In this document: positions 28,542-39,771 of the stretch, one piece after another
Layout: the number at the start of each line of letters is the position of its first letter
How positions within the stretch are numbered: position 1 is the first letter of the stretch
Source: Streptomyces sp. V2I9
GTDB taxonomy: Bacteria > Actinomycetota > Actinomycetes > Streptomycetales > Streptomycetaceae
Direction: 5' to 3'
Assembly: GCF_030817475.1 (NCBI RefSeq)
Contig: NZ_JAUSZJ010000002.1
Coordinates: forward strand, 62,001-126,000
DNA length: 64,000 nt
Program-made: the position numbers and the translations under genes
The notes under the pieces: generated by a model
The model's database searches: none
The model's input: only the letters and a program-made list of their open reading frames with translations
Told to the model about the DNA's origin: nothing

Positions 28542-29354
28542 ATGACCGGAAGCGATCCCCGTACGGCCTCTTCGGCAGCGCCGCTGACCGGGCCGGCCGC
28601 ACCGTGCTGGGTCACCCTGATGACCCGCGACCTGGAGGCCGCCCAGCGGTTCTACGGGCGGGTGCTGGGCTGGTCGTTCCGTCCGGGGCGGCTCGGGGAG
28701 GACTTCTCCGTCGCCTTCCGCGGCGGGATTCCGGTCGCCGGCGTCTTCGCCGTCTCCTCGGCGTACCAGGTCGCGGTGGCCTGGACGCCGTACTTCGCGG
28801 TGGAGGACGCGAACGTGGCCGCCTCACGGGTGCGCGAGCGCAGCGGGACCGTGGCGGTGGGGCCGCTGACGCTCGGCAAGGGGCGCGGGGTGCTGGCGTC
28901 GGACCGCGACGGGGCGTCCTTCGGCCTCTGGCAGCGCACCGATCCCTCCACCTCTCCCCCGGCCCCGGCCGACCACGCGCACGCCTGGCTGCGGCTGCGG
29001 ACCCGCAACGCCTTCGACGCGGCGATCTTCTACGGTGAGGTGCTCGACTGGGCGAGCGGGCGGCCGGGCGCCTGCGACGTGGCGTACGAGGGCGAGGAAG
29101 TCATCGTGCGGTGCTCCGGGCACGCGCTGGCCCGGATCAGCTCGGGGGCCGTGGAGGCCGCGGTCGACCCGCTGGTGCGCCCGCACTGGCAGGTCCAGTT
29201 CCCGGTGACGGACCTCGCGGCGACGGTCGCCGCGGCCGAACGGCACGGCGGCGCGCTCGCCGAGGACCGCACCGGCTTCGGGGGCACCGAAGTGACGCTG
29301 CGGGACCCGGACGGCGCGCTGTTCGCCGTCACCGACGTGCGCAGCCCGGCCTGA
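28542..29354 (+). CDS. two-domain VOC (glyoxalase/dioxygenase superfamily) protein
   Basis: This 270-residue protein has two tandem VOC modules. The first starts with CWVTLMTRDLEAAQRFYGRV and the second with AWLRLRTRNAFDAAIFYGEV, and it ends LRDPDGALFAVTDV. Such proteins act as metal-dependent lyases, dioxygenases or drug-binding resistance proteins, and the substrate is not evident. The ATG is preceded by GGAGAAGG. It converges on the DUF6328-like gene with 16 bp between stops. Confidence 0.82.
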   Translation: MTGSDPRTASSAAPLTGPAAPCWVTLMTRDLEAAQRFYGRVLGWSFRPGRLGEDFSVAFRGGIPVAGVFAVSSAYQVAVAWTPYFAVEDANVAASRVRERSGTVAVGPLTLGKGRGVLASDRDGASFGLWQRTDPSTSPPAPADHAHAWLRLRTRNAFDAAIFYGEVLDWASGRPGACDVAYEGEEVIVRCSGHALARISSGAVEAAVDPLVRPHWQVQFPVTDLAATVAAAERHGGALAEDRTGFGGTEVTLRDPDGALFAVTDVRSPA

Positions 29355-29370
29355 GCGGCGGGCAGGCCGG

Positions 29371-29931
29371 TCAGGCGGAGCCGCTCCCCCGGCCGGACGG
29401 GGCGTCCGCACCGCTCGCGTCGCCGCTGTCGCCCGGCTCGTCGTCGCGGGGGCCGGAGCGTCCCTTGGCGAGGGCCCACAACGGGAAGAGGAACCAGCAG
29501 GCGAGGAACCACAGGGCCATCACACCGACCAGCCACAGGGCCAACTGGTTGTGCAGGGCGACGCGCAGGATCAGGAGCAGCGTCGAGCACATCGTGCAGA
29601 AGAGCAGTATCAGGCCGAGGACGGTCATCCGGGAGGCCCACATCACCGTCTGCGGCTTCATCCGGCGGCCGGTGAGGAGCCGGTGGTACGAGACGGGGCC
29701 GATGAGCGCGGCGGCGGTCGCCGAACCCAGCATCACGGTCACCACGTAGATGTCCCTGTCGACGGGGCCCAGATCCTCGAACCGGGACTGGAAGACCACC
29801 GCGAGCAGGAAACCGAAGAGGATCTGCACCCCGGTCTGCGCGACGCGCAGTTCCTGGAGGAGCTCGGACCACTGCCGGTCCGCCCGCTCCTCCTGGGTCT
29901 CCTCCCGGCCTCTGCCATAGGACTCCGGCAT
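29371..29931 (-). CDS. four-helix membrane protein, DUF6328-like
   Basis: This 186-residue protein opens with an acidic/charged segment (REETQEERADRQWSELLQEL) and then RVAQTGVQILFGFLLAVVF. Three further hydrophobic helices follow (about residues 60-80, 100-125 and 130-150) and a glycine/serine-rich acidic tail. This matches the actinobacterial family I recall as DUF6328. The start MPESYGRG is preceded by GAGGAGAG. Its role is unknown. Confidence 0.78.
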   Translation of the reverse strand: MPESYGRGREETQEERADRQWSELLQELRVAQTGVQILFGFLLAVVFQSRFEDLGPVDRDIYVVTVMLGSATAAALIGPVSYHRLLTGRRMKPQTVMWASRMTVLGLILLFCTMCSTLLLILRVALHNQLALWLVGVMALWFLACWFLFPLWALAKGRSGPRDDEPGDSGDASGADAPSGRGSGSA

Positions 29932-30157
29932 CGACGCTCTCCTCATCTCGACACGCCGGGCGCACCGATACACCCGTTCGATCCGCGACTACAGGTGCCC
30001 CGACCGGGCAGAGCCAACCCTGGTCGGTCCGGGCAGTCGTATACCGCTCGACCCGGCTCCCCGGCGCGTCTAAGATCACCGCAGGGCATCGCGCGTCGGT
30101 CACCGTCCGGGTGAGGCGTGGAGGTGGCCCGTGAGATGCCCTTGGAGGCATTCCACC

Positions 30158-30538
30158 GTGTCAGTCGAGTTGAACCACACCATCGTCCATTGCCGGGACA
30201 ACCGCGAGTCCGCCGCGTTCTTCGCGGATCTGCTGGGCCTGACGGTCGGAGAGGAATGGGGACCGTTCGTCCCCGTCGTCCTCGAGAACAAGGTCACCCT
30301 GGATTTCGCGACGGTCCCCGCCGATTCGATCACGCCGCAGCACTACGCCTTCCTCGTCTCGGAGGCCGAGTTCGACGCGGCGTTCACGAAGATCCAGGCA
30401 CGGGGGATCGATTTCTACGCCGACCCGCAGCGGAAGCTGCCCGGCGAGATCAACCGCAACGACGGGGGCCGGGGCGTGTACTTCCCCGACCCCGGAGGCC
30501 ACTGGCTGGAGCTGATCACCCGTCCGTACGGCGGCTGA
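30158..30538 (+). CDS. VOC family protein (glyoxalase-like)
   Basis: This is a single VOC module of 126 residues, with NHTIVHCRDNRESAAFFADL at the N-terminus and GVYFPDPGGHWLELITRPYG at the C-terminus, where the GHWLELIT Glu is a usual metal ligand. The GTG is chosen because GGAGG lies 9 bp upstream; the in-frame start at 30131 would add nine residues. The substrate is unknown. Confidence 0.82.
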   Translation: MSVELNHTIVHCRDNRESAAFFADLLGLTVGEEWGPFVPVVLENKVTLDFATVPADSITPQHYAFLVSEAEFDAAFTKIQARGIDFYADPQRKLPGEINRNDGGRGVYFPDPGGHWLELITRPYGG

Positions 30539-30566
30539 TCCACCGGGGGAATCCGGTACGGAACAC

Positions 30567-30595
30567 GGGCCCGGCCGCGGTGCGCGGCCGGGCCC
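30567..30595. terminator. bidirectional terminator, VOC / GNAT
   Basis: A perfect 13-bp inverted repeat (30567-30579 with 30583-30595) with a 3-nt loop lies between the convergent stops at 30538 and 30614. Confidence 0.7.
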
Positions 30596-30613
30596 CGCCG
30601 TGCGGGCCGCGGC

Positions 30614-31111
30614 TCAGCCGATGCGGAGCAGGAGTTCGGGCCGGTCCCACAGCACCGCGGGCGGATCGGCCGGGATCGTGCCGACCCGTTCGGCGCCGAT
30701 GCTCCGGTAGAAGCCCTCGGCGGGCGGGTGGGAGACGATCCGGACGGCCGCCAGCCCCGCGCCGCGGGCCTCCTCGCGCAGATGGGCGGCGAGAAGCCGG
30801 CCGATGCCGCGCCCCTGGGCCGCGTCGGCGACGAACATCAGGTCCAGCTCCGGCGGATCGACGACGAGTGCGTAGAAGCCGAGGACCTGGCCCGTCCCGT
30901 CGTCCTCGGCGACGAAGACCCGGTGGGTCTCGACGTAGTCCGGTCCGACCCGGTAGCCCGCGACCATCGGCGCGTACGGTCCCTCGTAGGCACGGGAGGT
31001 GCGGACCAGCCGGGTCAGCCGTCCGGCATCGCCCACCGCGGCCCGGCGGACCGTCACGTCGGGGCTCTGTGCGGCGCGGCCGCCCCGCCGTCCTGACCTG
31101 CTCTTTCCCAT
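30614..31111 (-). CDS. GNAT family N-acetyltransferase
   Basis: This 165-residue acetyl-CoA-dependent transferase has the acetyl-CoA binding motif QGRGIGRLLAAHLREEARG, preceded by the beta strand LDLMFVADAA and followed by VRIVSHPPAEGFYRSIGAE. The ATG giving MGKSRSGRRGG has no clear Shine-Dalgarno, and an in-frame start further upstream (31192) is possible. The acceptor substrate is not predictable. Confidence 0.8.
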   Translation of the reverse strand: MGKSRSGRRGGRAAQSPDVTVRRAAVGDAGRLTRLVRTSRAYEGPYAPMVAGYRVGPDYVETHRVFVAEDDGTGQVLGFYALVVDPPELDLMFVADAAQGRGIGRLLAAHLREEARGAGLAAVRIVSHPPAEGFYRSIGAERVGTIPADPPAVLWDRPELLLRIG

Positions 31112-31524
31112 ACGGCGAGTATGCGGCACCGTGGGGGCGGCGGATCGGGCCGGTCGTCGTTCCTCGCGCCGGCGGCGTACGGCCGCGTGCACGTCGAGGG
31201 GCTCGGCCGAAGCCCGTCAGCCGGGAGAATCCGCCGCGCCGCCTCGTCGCTCTGCCGGTCGCCCCGGAAGTTCGGGACCGACTCCCGGTGGCTTCCCCTC
31301 CGTCATGACGCATCCCTCCGACCCGATGCCGATCCGGCGCTTCCCCCCTGAAGCGAGCACCTGTCCGGACGCCGTCGAAGCGGGGCTGCCTCGAACAGCG
31401 ATCCGGGGGTACACGAACTCCTGCACGCAGCCCGGCGATCGTCGCCGGGCCCGGACCGGAAGGGGCTGACCACTGTGCGACAGCAGAGCTACGTACCGGC
31501 CGACGAACGTAGGGGGCGGTAGCC
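31112..31524. other. 413-bp intergenic region
   Basis: Short frames here (for example a 69-codon one on the minus strand) have no ribosome site, no recognisable domain and shadow-type composition. I see no RNA gene or strong hairpin. It presumably holds the promoter for the gene at 31525. Confidence 0.5.
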
Positions 31525-32103
31525 GTGACGACAGCGATCATCATCGTCGCCGTGGTCGTGGTGGCGGCCATCGCCGCGTTCCTGCTGCTGCGCCGGCGCA
31601 CGGCCGGCGGCCGTGGACTGCGCGGCCGTTTCGGACCGGAGTACGACCGGGTCGTCGCCCGGCACGGCGGTGACACCAAGGCGGCCGAGCAGGAGCTCGA
31701 CGACCGGGTGAGGCGCCACGGTCATCTCACCGAACGCCCGCTGACCGAGGAGGCCCGCGCGCGCTACGCCGCCCGTTGGGCGAGCGCCCAGGAGCTGTTC
31801 GTCGAGTCGCCGCAGCGGTCGCTGGCCGAGGCCGACATGCTGCTGGCCGATCTCTCGCGGGAGCGCGGCTTCCCGGAGGGCGACGACTTCGACGACCGGA
31901 CCGACGCGCTCTCGGTCCGCCACGCCGCGCACGTCCACGGCTACCGCCGCGTGCACGCGGCGCGGGGCGGGAACACGAGCACCGAGGAGATGCGCGAGGC
32001 GCTGATGGACGCCCGCGGCCTCTTCGAAGCGCTCCTCGCCGACGGCGGGTCGCAGCGCGCACACGGCAACCGGCATCTGGTGAAGGGAAACGGCACATCA
32101 TGA
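31525..32103 (+). CDS. membrane-anchored protein of unknown function (192 aa)
   Basis: The N-terminus is a single transmembrane anchor (about residues 3-22, TAIIIVAVVVVAAIAAFLLL) followed by a positively charged stop. The cytoplasmic part contains FGPEYDRVVARHGGDTKAAEQEL and an alpha-helical region with ELFVESPQRSLAEADMLLADL. The next gene encodes a soluble protein with the same motif (GFVEDPRRAVRDADATFEEV), and the two overlap by ATGA, so they probably act together. I do not recognise a named family. The GTG start is preceded by AGGGGGCGG. Confidence 0.7.
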   Translation: MTTAIIIVAVVVVAAIAAFLLLRRRTAGGRGLRGRFGPEYDRVVARHGGDTKAAEQELDDRVRRHGHLTERPLTEEARARYAARWASAQELFVESPQRSLAEADMLLADLSRERGFPEGDDFDDRTDALSVRHAAHVHGYRRVHAARGGNTSTEEMREALMDARGLFEALLADGGSQRAHGNRHLVKGNGTS

Positions 32104-32744
32104 CGCAGGCACCGAACGACAGGACTCCCCCGCCCGGCGGCACCGGCCTCCCGGAGGGCGTCGGGCCGATCGACACGGGTACGCCGGTCAGGCGGCCGAC
32201 CGCGTCCGGCGCGGGCACGAGGACCGTCACGGGCAGGGAGAACACCGCGGAGCCGGTGGCACGGCCCTCGGCGGCCCGCGCTCCCGAGCACGGCTCCCCG
32301 AGCCCCCACGCCCCCGGCTCCACGGGCGCCCACGCACCGGGGTCCGCGTCCGGCACCATGACCCCCGACGCGGCCGCCCCGGTTCCCCTGGCCCACGACG
32401 TGACGGCGGATCCCCGGACCGCCTCCGGGCCCTCCGGCGCCGGGGACCATGCCGACAGCGGCCCGCACGCCGGACACCCGCTGTTCGCCCCGGAGCGGCG
32501 GGACGCGTTCGCCGCGCGCATCCAGCAGGCCGTCACCGGCTTCGTGGAGGACCCGCGCAGGGCGGTGCGGGACGCCGACGCCACGTTCGAGGAGGTCGTC
32601 GCGGACCTCGGGGCGGCCCTCCAGGAGCGCGGGCGGAAGCTGCGCGCGGGGAAGGGCGAGGACGACGCGGGGGCCGAGACCGAGGACCTGCGGATCGCCC
32701 TCCAGCACTACCGGGATCTGACCGAACGGCTCGTACGCCTGTAG
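32100..32744 (+). CDS. soluble helical protein paired with the upstream membrane protein
   Basis: The product is 214 residues. The first 120 are a proline/alanine/threonine-rich low-complexity segment. The last 90 are helical, with FVEDPRRAVRDADATFEEVV and a C-terminal DLRIALQHYRDLTERLVRL. The helical part resembles residues 75-140 of the upstream protein, so a domain appears to have been duplicated into an anchored and a free version. It is translationally coupled through an ATGA overlap. The function is unknown. A very strong terminator follows. Confidence 0.68.
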   Translation: MTQAPNDRTPPPGGTGLPEGVGPIDTGTPVRRPTASGAGTRTVTGRENTAEPVARPSAARAPEHGSPSPHAPGSTGAHAPGSASGTMTPDAAAPVPLAHDVTADPRTASGPSGAGDHADSGPHAGHPLFAPERRDAFAARIQQAVTGFVEDPRRAVRDADATFEEVVADLGAALQERGRKLRAGKGEDDAGAETEDLRIALQHYRDLTERLVRL

Positions 32745-32760
32745 CCGGGTCCGACACGGA

Positions 32761-32809
32761 CGAGGGGGCCGGTGCTGCCAGGAGTCTCCTGGCAGCACCG
32801 GCCCCCTCG
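32761..32809. terminator. strong bidirectional terminator
   Basis: A perfect 23-bp inverted repeat (32761-32783 with 32787-32809) with a GTC loop lies 16 bp after the gene ending at 32744. It faces the convergent phosphatase gene. Confidence 0.8.
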
Positions 32810-32833
32810 CGGGGTCGTGGCTCCGGCGTCCGT

Positions 32834-33631
32834 CTAGGGGCGGATCACCAGCCCGTCGCGCAGCCGCTCCAGTACGGAGTCGGGGACACGCAGTCCGTCG
32901 CGGACATAGCCGTCGAGGCCGCCCCACCGCTCGTCCATGGCGTCGAGGGCCGCGTCCAGGTGATGGGGGCGGACCTCGGTGATCGCGGCGGCGAGGGAGG
33001 GGTCGCCGCCGCCCTCCAGGAACCGCGCCACCTGCGGGGCGAGCGCCGCCCGTACGGCGGGATCGACCCGGAGGAAGTCCGCCCGGACCGTGGCGCGGGG
33101 CGCTCCGAGGATCATCAGCAGCACGGCCGCCGCCCAGCCGGTGCGGTCCTCGCCCGCCGTGCAGTGGAAGAGCACCGGCCGGGCGCGGGCGTCGGCGGCG
33201 GTCTCCAGGAAGGCCCGGTAGGCCGCGGCGGCGCCGGGCGAGAGGACCATCTTGCGGTAGGTCTCCGCGAACAGCTCCTCGGCGCGGCCCCCGCCGAGCG
33301 CCCGTTCCGCCTCGACGGGGTCGGCGAGCAGGGAGCGCAGCCGGGCGGGCGCGACGCCCGGATGATCGCCGAGCACGTCGGCGACGAAGAGCCGGGACCG
33401 GCGCGGCAGCCGGTCCGGGGCCCACCGGCGCTCGTCGGCGGTGCGCAGGTCCACGACGGTACGGATGCCGAGCGCCGCGACCGCCCGGTCGTTCTCCGGG
33501 TCGAGTCCGCTCAGCTGGCCCGAGCGGAACAGGACGTTCTGGCGCACCCGGCGGTCACGGCCCAGGGCGATGCCGCCCAGGTCGCGCAGATTGACAACGG
33601 TGGAGGCCGTAACGGGCCGGGCGGTCTGCAC
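32834..33631 (-). CDS. tyrosine-protein phosphatase (MptpB-like)
   Basis: This 265-residue phosphatase of the atypical lipid/tyrosine phosphatase family contains VVNLRDLGGIAL, VVDLRTADER and the P-loop HCTAGEDRTGWAAAVLL (Cys, five residues, Arg). In most relatives the P-loop reads HCxxGKDRTG; here the Lys is Glu, an unusual swap inside the catalytic loop. The GTG at 33631 is chosen because AGAGG lies upstream. An ATG at 33673 without a ribosome site would add 14 residues. Confidence 0.8.
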   Translation of the reverse strand: MQTARPVTASTVVNLRDLGGIALGRDRRVRQNVLFRSGQLSGLDPENDRAVAALGIRTVVDLRTADERRWAPDRLPRRSRLFVADVLGDHPGVAPARLRSLLADPVEAERALGGGRAEELFAETYRKMVLSPGAAAAYRAFLETAADARARPVLFHCTAGEDRTGWAAAVLLMILGAPRATVRADFLRVDPAVRAALAPQVARFLEGGGDPSLAAAITEVRPHHLDAALDAMDERWGGLDGYVRDGLRVPDSVLERLRDGLVIRP

Positions 33632-33751
33632 GATGAACTGCCTCTTTCCCCGAGGAAATCCAGATTTCCCCATATCGGGATCGACGTCGAACGCGGGATG
33701 GACTTCGGCGCCGGGAGAGGTGGTCGGGCTTCCCCGGACGCCGGACGGACG

Positions 33752-34258
33752 TCAGTCCGCCAGGAGCCGGATCTTCTGCTCCACGAATTCGTCGTCGCTG
33801 AGGATCTCGCGCTTCCAGAGGTCGGCGAGGCGCTCCAGCCGGTCGATGATGTCGTCGCCGGCGGCCTCGTCCGTACCGGTGGCGGCGCCGAGGCGTTCGT
33901 GCGCGACGAAGGCGCCGCCCGCCTCGCGGACCGCGCGGGCCGCTTCGGTGGTCCACAGGTCCTCGCGGACGACGATCGCGGCGACGTCGCCGGGCGGCAG
34001 GCACGCGTCGAGCCGGTCGAGGTCCTGCGGGCTCAGCGTCGCCGCCCCGCCGCCGGCCGCGGGGATCACTCCCCCGTCGTCCTGTTCCCGCGGCTCCATC
34101 CGGGTCGGCGCACCGCCCCCGGCCCGCCGGACGAAGGCCAGATCGGCGGCTTCCACAGCACCGGACGACACGGCTCCGGCGAGGGCGGGGGCGATCGACC
34201 CGGTGAAGCTGCTGCCGGGGAAGGCGATGACGAGGTACTCCACAGGTCCGACGGCCAC
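33752..34258 (-). CDS. DUF6325-like protein with C-terminal SHOCT-type motif
   Basis: This 168-residue protein begins AVGPVEYLVIAFPGSSFTGS, the signature opening of the family I recall as DUF6325. A glycine-rich linker and a second alpha/beta half follow. It ends DRLERLADLWKREILSDDEF, which matches the short SHOCT helix motif. The GTG is chosen because GGAGAGGA sits 7 bp upstream; a longer frame begins at 34678. The function is unknown. It is divergent from mutA. Confidence 0.78.
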   Translation of the reverse strand: MAVGPVEYLVIAFPGSSFTGSIAPALAGAVSSGAVEAADLAFVRRAGGGAPTRMEPREQDDGGVIPAAGGGAATLSPQDLDRLDACLPPGDVAAIVVREDLWTTEAARAVREAGGAFVAHERLGAATGTDEAAGDDIIDRLERLADLWKREILSDDEFVEQKIRLLAD

Positions 34259-34527
34259 GGTCGCGTCCTCTCCGTGTCCCGGCGGCCGCGGGCGCACCGG
34301 GGTGGATACGGGCATTCCAGGGATGGCACAACAAATAAGGCAACTCCGCACATAATATGTGTCACCTGTCCGATTCATCCCGACGTCGTGGCCCGTCGTG
34401 TTGCCCGGTGCCGGGCACCTCCACCGGTTACGCGACCGTGTGTAAAGGATCAAGTGCATCCCCGCGAGGGCAAGGTCACAGCCTGTGCCCCTGCTACTCG
34501 TTCCGCGCCCTGCCCTAGCATCTGAGC

Positions 34528-36389
34528 ATGACGGTCCAGCCTGCTGACGGGCTCTCTCCAACCGCCGCGTTCCCCGACCCTTCCCATGACCAGTGGCAGA
34601 GCCTCGTCGAAGGCGTACTGCGCAAGTCGGGTAAGGAAGTCTCGGGCCCGGCCGCCGAGGAAGCCCTGTCCACCACACTGGAGGACGGGCTCACCACCCG
34701 CCCCCTCTACACCGCGCACGACGAGTCCCCGGACACCGGCTTCCCCGGCTTCGCCCCCTTCGTCCGGGGCGGCAGGGCCGGGGGGAACGCGGCGGGCGGC
34801 TGGGACGTGCGCCAGCGCCACGCCCTCACCGATCCCGTCCGGCTCAACGACGCGCTGCTCGGCGATCTGGAGAACGGGGTCACCTCGCTCTGGCTCGCGG
34901 TGGGCGGCCCGGCGGGCGTCCCCGTCGAGGGCCTGGCGCGGGCCCTGGAGGGCGTATACCTCGATCTCGCGCCGATCGCGCTCGACGCCCCGGCCGACCT
35001 GGACGCCGCCGCGACGGAGTTGCTGCGGCTGTACGAGGAGCGCGGCGTCGCACGGGACGAGGCGCGGGGAACGCTCGGCGCCGACCCGCTCGGCCACGAG
35101 GCCCGGACGGGTGTCGAGGCGGACCTCGCCCCCGCCGTGCGCTGGGCGCGGCGGTGCGACGCGGAGTACCCGGAGCTGCGGGCCATCGCCGTCGACGCGC
35201 TGCCCTACCACGAGGCGGGCGGTTCGGCCGGCGAGGAACTGGGGCTCTCCCTGGCCACCGGGGTGGCCTATCTGCGGGCGCTGACCGGTGCCGGGATGAG
35301 CGTGGAAGCGGCCTGCGGGCAGCTGGAGTTCCGTTACGCGGCCACCGCCGACCAGTTCCTGACGATCGCCAAGCTGCGCGCGGCGCGCCGGCTGTGGGCG
35401 CGGGTCGCCGAGGCGTCCGGGGCTCCCGCCGCCGGAGCGCAGCGGCAGCACGCGGTGACCTCGCCGGTGATGATGACGCGCCGCGACCCGTGGGTGAACA
35501 TGCTGCGCACCACGCTGGCCACGCTGGGCGCGGGGGTGGGCGGCGCGGAGTCCGTGACCGTGCTGCCGTTCGATCACGCGCTGGGCCTGCCCGACGCGTT
35601 CGCGCGGCGCATCGCCCGCAACACCTCGACGATCCTCATCGAGGAGTCGCATCTGGCGCGGGTGGTCGACCCGGCGGGCGGCTCCTGGTACGTGGAGCGG
35701 CTGACCGACGAACTCGCCACCGCCGCCTGGGCGTTCTTCCAGGAGACCGAGCGGGCGGGCGGTCTTCCCGCCGCCCTGCGCTCCGGAACGGTCGCGGAAC
35801 GGCTGGCCGCCACCTGGGCGGCGCGCAGCGCGAAGCTGGCCCGCCGCAAGGAGCCGATCACCGGGGTGAGCGAGTTCCCGATGCCCGGCGAGCGCGCGGT
35901 GGAGCGGGAACCCGCGCCCGACCCGTACGCCGGGGCGCCCGGCGGTCTGCCGCGGGTCCGGCGGGACGAGGCCTTCGAGGCCCTGCGCGCCCGGTCGGAC
36001 GCGTATCTCGCGGCGACCGGAAGCCGCCCGAAGGTGTTCGTCGCCGCGCTCGGCCCGGCCTCGGCGCACACCGCGCGGGCCTCCTTCGCCGTCAACCTCT
36101 TCGGAGCGGGCGGGATCGAGGCGGTGCACGATCCGGTGTCGGTGGACGCGGGGACCGCCGGCGGGGCGCTGAAGTCCTCCGGGGCGTCGGTCGCCGTGCT
36201 GTGCTCGTCGGACGCGCTCTACGCCGAGCAGGCGGAGCCGGTGGCCGCCGCGCTGAAGTCGGCGGGTGCGGCGCAGGTGTTCCTCGCCGGGCGTCCCGGC
36301 GAGTACGCCGACGTCGACGCCTACGTCTTCGCGGGCTGCGACGCGGTCGCCGTTCTCACCTCCGTACTCGACCGTTTGGGAGTGGCGTG

Positions 36390-36390
<1 letters not shown>
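34528..36390 (+). CDS. mutA: methylmalonyl-CoA mutase small (beta) subunit
   Basis: This 620-residue subunit is the non-catalytic partner of adenosylcobalamin-dependent methylmalonyl-CoA mutase. It keeps the TIM-barrel fold ([38 protein letters not shown]) but its C-terminal domain lacks the cobalamin-binding DxHxxG. No Shine-Dalgarno precedes the ATG. TAGCAT, a possible -10, lies 7 bp upstream, so the message may be leaderless. It overlaps mutB by one base. The enzyme interconverts succinyl-CoA and methylmalonyl-CoA, which links propionate metabolism to polyketide extender supply. Confidence 0.93.
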
Positions 36391-38621
<2,231 letters not shown>

Positions 38622-38633
38622 GCCGCTGACCGG

Positions 38634-39680
38634 ATGGCCGCGAAGATCGACATCGACGGTTATGTGCGGGGAGTGCTCGACGGGAAGCGGGCGTTCGTGG
38701 CGCGCGCGATCACGCTCGTCGAGTCGACGCGCCCCGAACACCGGGTGCTGGCGCAGGAGTTGCTGAAGCGGCTGCTGCCGCACGCGGGGGCGGCCCGGCG
38801 GATCGGCATCAGCGGGGTGCCGGGCGTGGGCAAGTCCACGTTCATCGACGCGCTCGGCACGATGCTCACGGGGCTCGGCCACCGGGTGGCGGTGCTGGCG
38901 GTCGACCCGTCCTCCAGCCGTACGGGCGGTTCCATCCTGGGCGACAAGACCCGGATGGAGCGCCTGGCGGTGGACCCGGCCGCCTTCGTGCGCCCCTCCC
39001 CCACGGCAGGCACCCTGGGCGGGGTGGCGAAGGCGACACGGGAGTCCATCGTCGTGATGGAGGCCGCGGGTTACGACGTGGTGCTGGTGGAGACGGTGGG
39101 GGTCGGGCAGTCGGAGACGGCGGTGGCCAACATGGTCGACACGTTCCTGCTGCTGACGCTCGCCCGTACCGGCGACCAGTTGCAGGGCATCAAGAAGGGC
39201 GTCCTGGAACTGGCGGACGCCATCGCGGTGAACAAGGCCGACGGCCCGCACGAGCGCGACGCGCGCTCGGCGGCGCGCGAACTGGCGGGCGCGCTACGGC
39301 TGATGCACCCGACGGACGCGGCGTGGACGCCCCCGGTGCTCACGTGCAGCGCGCGCGAGTCGACCGGTCTGGACACCGTGTGGGAGCGGCTGGAGCAGCA
39401 CCGTACGATCCTGGACTCGTCGGGGCGGCTGGCGGCCAAGCGGCGTGACCAGCAGGTGGACTGGACCTGGTCGATGGTCCGCGACGAGCTGCTGGACGGT
39501 CTGCGCAGCCATCCGGAGGTGCGGAAGCTCGCGCCGGAGCTGGAACAGCGGGTCCGGGAGGGCACGTTGACGGCGACGCTGGCGGCCGAGGAGATCCTGG
39601 GTGTGTTCCGCGGCGGCGCGTTCCACGAAGGCGGGGCGGGCGGCTCGCGTCCCGGGGGCGGGGCGGGCGGGTCCGGCTGA
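38634..39680 (+). CDS. meaB: MeaB GTPase chaperone of methylmalonyl-CoA mutase
   Basis: This 348-residue G3E-family GTPase loads and protects the cobalamin cofactor of the mutase. The Walker A is GVPGVGKSTFIDALG. It also has VDPSSSRTGGSILGDKTRM, the switch VETVGVGQSETAVANMVDT and the guanine motif NKADG. It starts 12 bp after mutB in the same operon. It ends in a glycine-rich low-complexity tail and is followed by a hairpin. Confidence 0.93.
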   Translation: MAAKIDIDGYVRGVLDGKRAFVARAITLVESTRPEHRVLAQELLKRLLPHAGAARRIGISGVPGVGKSTFIDALGTMLTGLGHRVAVLAVDPSSSRTGGSILGDKTRMERLAVDPAAFVRPSPTAGTLGGVAKATRESIVVMEAAGYDVVLVETVGVGQSETAVANMVDTFLLLTLARTGDQLQGIKKGVLELADAIAVNKADGPHERDARSAARELAGALRLMHPTDAAWTPPVLTCSARESTGLDTVWERLEQHRTILDSSGRLAAKRRDQQVDWTWSMVRDELLDGLRSHPEVRKLAPELEQRVREGTLTATLAAEEILGVFRGGAFHEGGAGGSRPGGGAGGSG

Positions 39681-39705
39681 ACGCGGCGCGGTGAGCGGAT
39701 GCCCT

Positions 39706-39735
39706 GCCGCCGCCCGCACGGACGAGGGCGGCGGC
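39706..39735. terminator. hairpin between meaB and the convergent Imm49-like gene
   Basis: GCCGCCGCCC and GGGCGGCGGC (39706-39715 and 39726-39735) form a 10-bp perfect stem with a 10-nt loop, 25 bp after meaB. Confidence 0.5.
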
Positions 39736-39771
39736 CGCTCATGTACGGAGCGCCAGGGCTCCGATCCGCGC

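Noticed and set aside
31217..31426. 69-codon minus-strand frame in an intergenic region
   Set aside because: No ribosome site, no recognisable motif and shadow-like composition.
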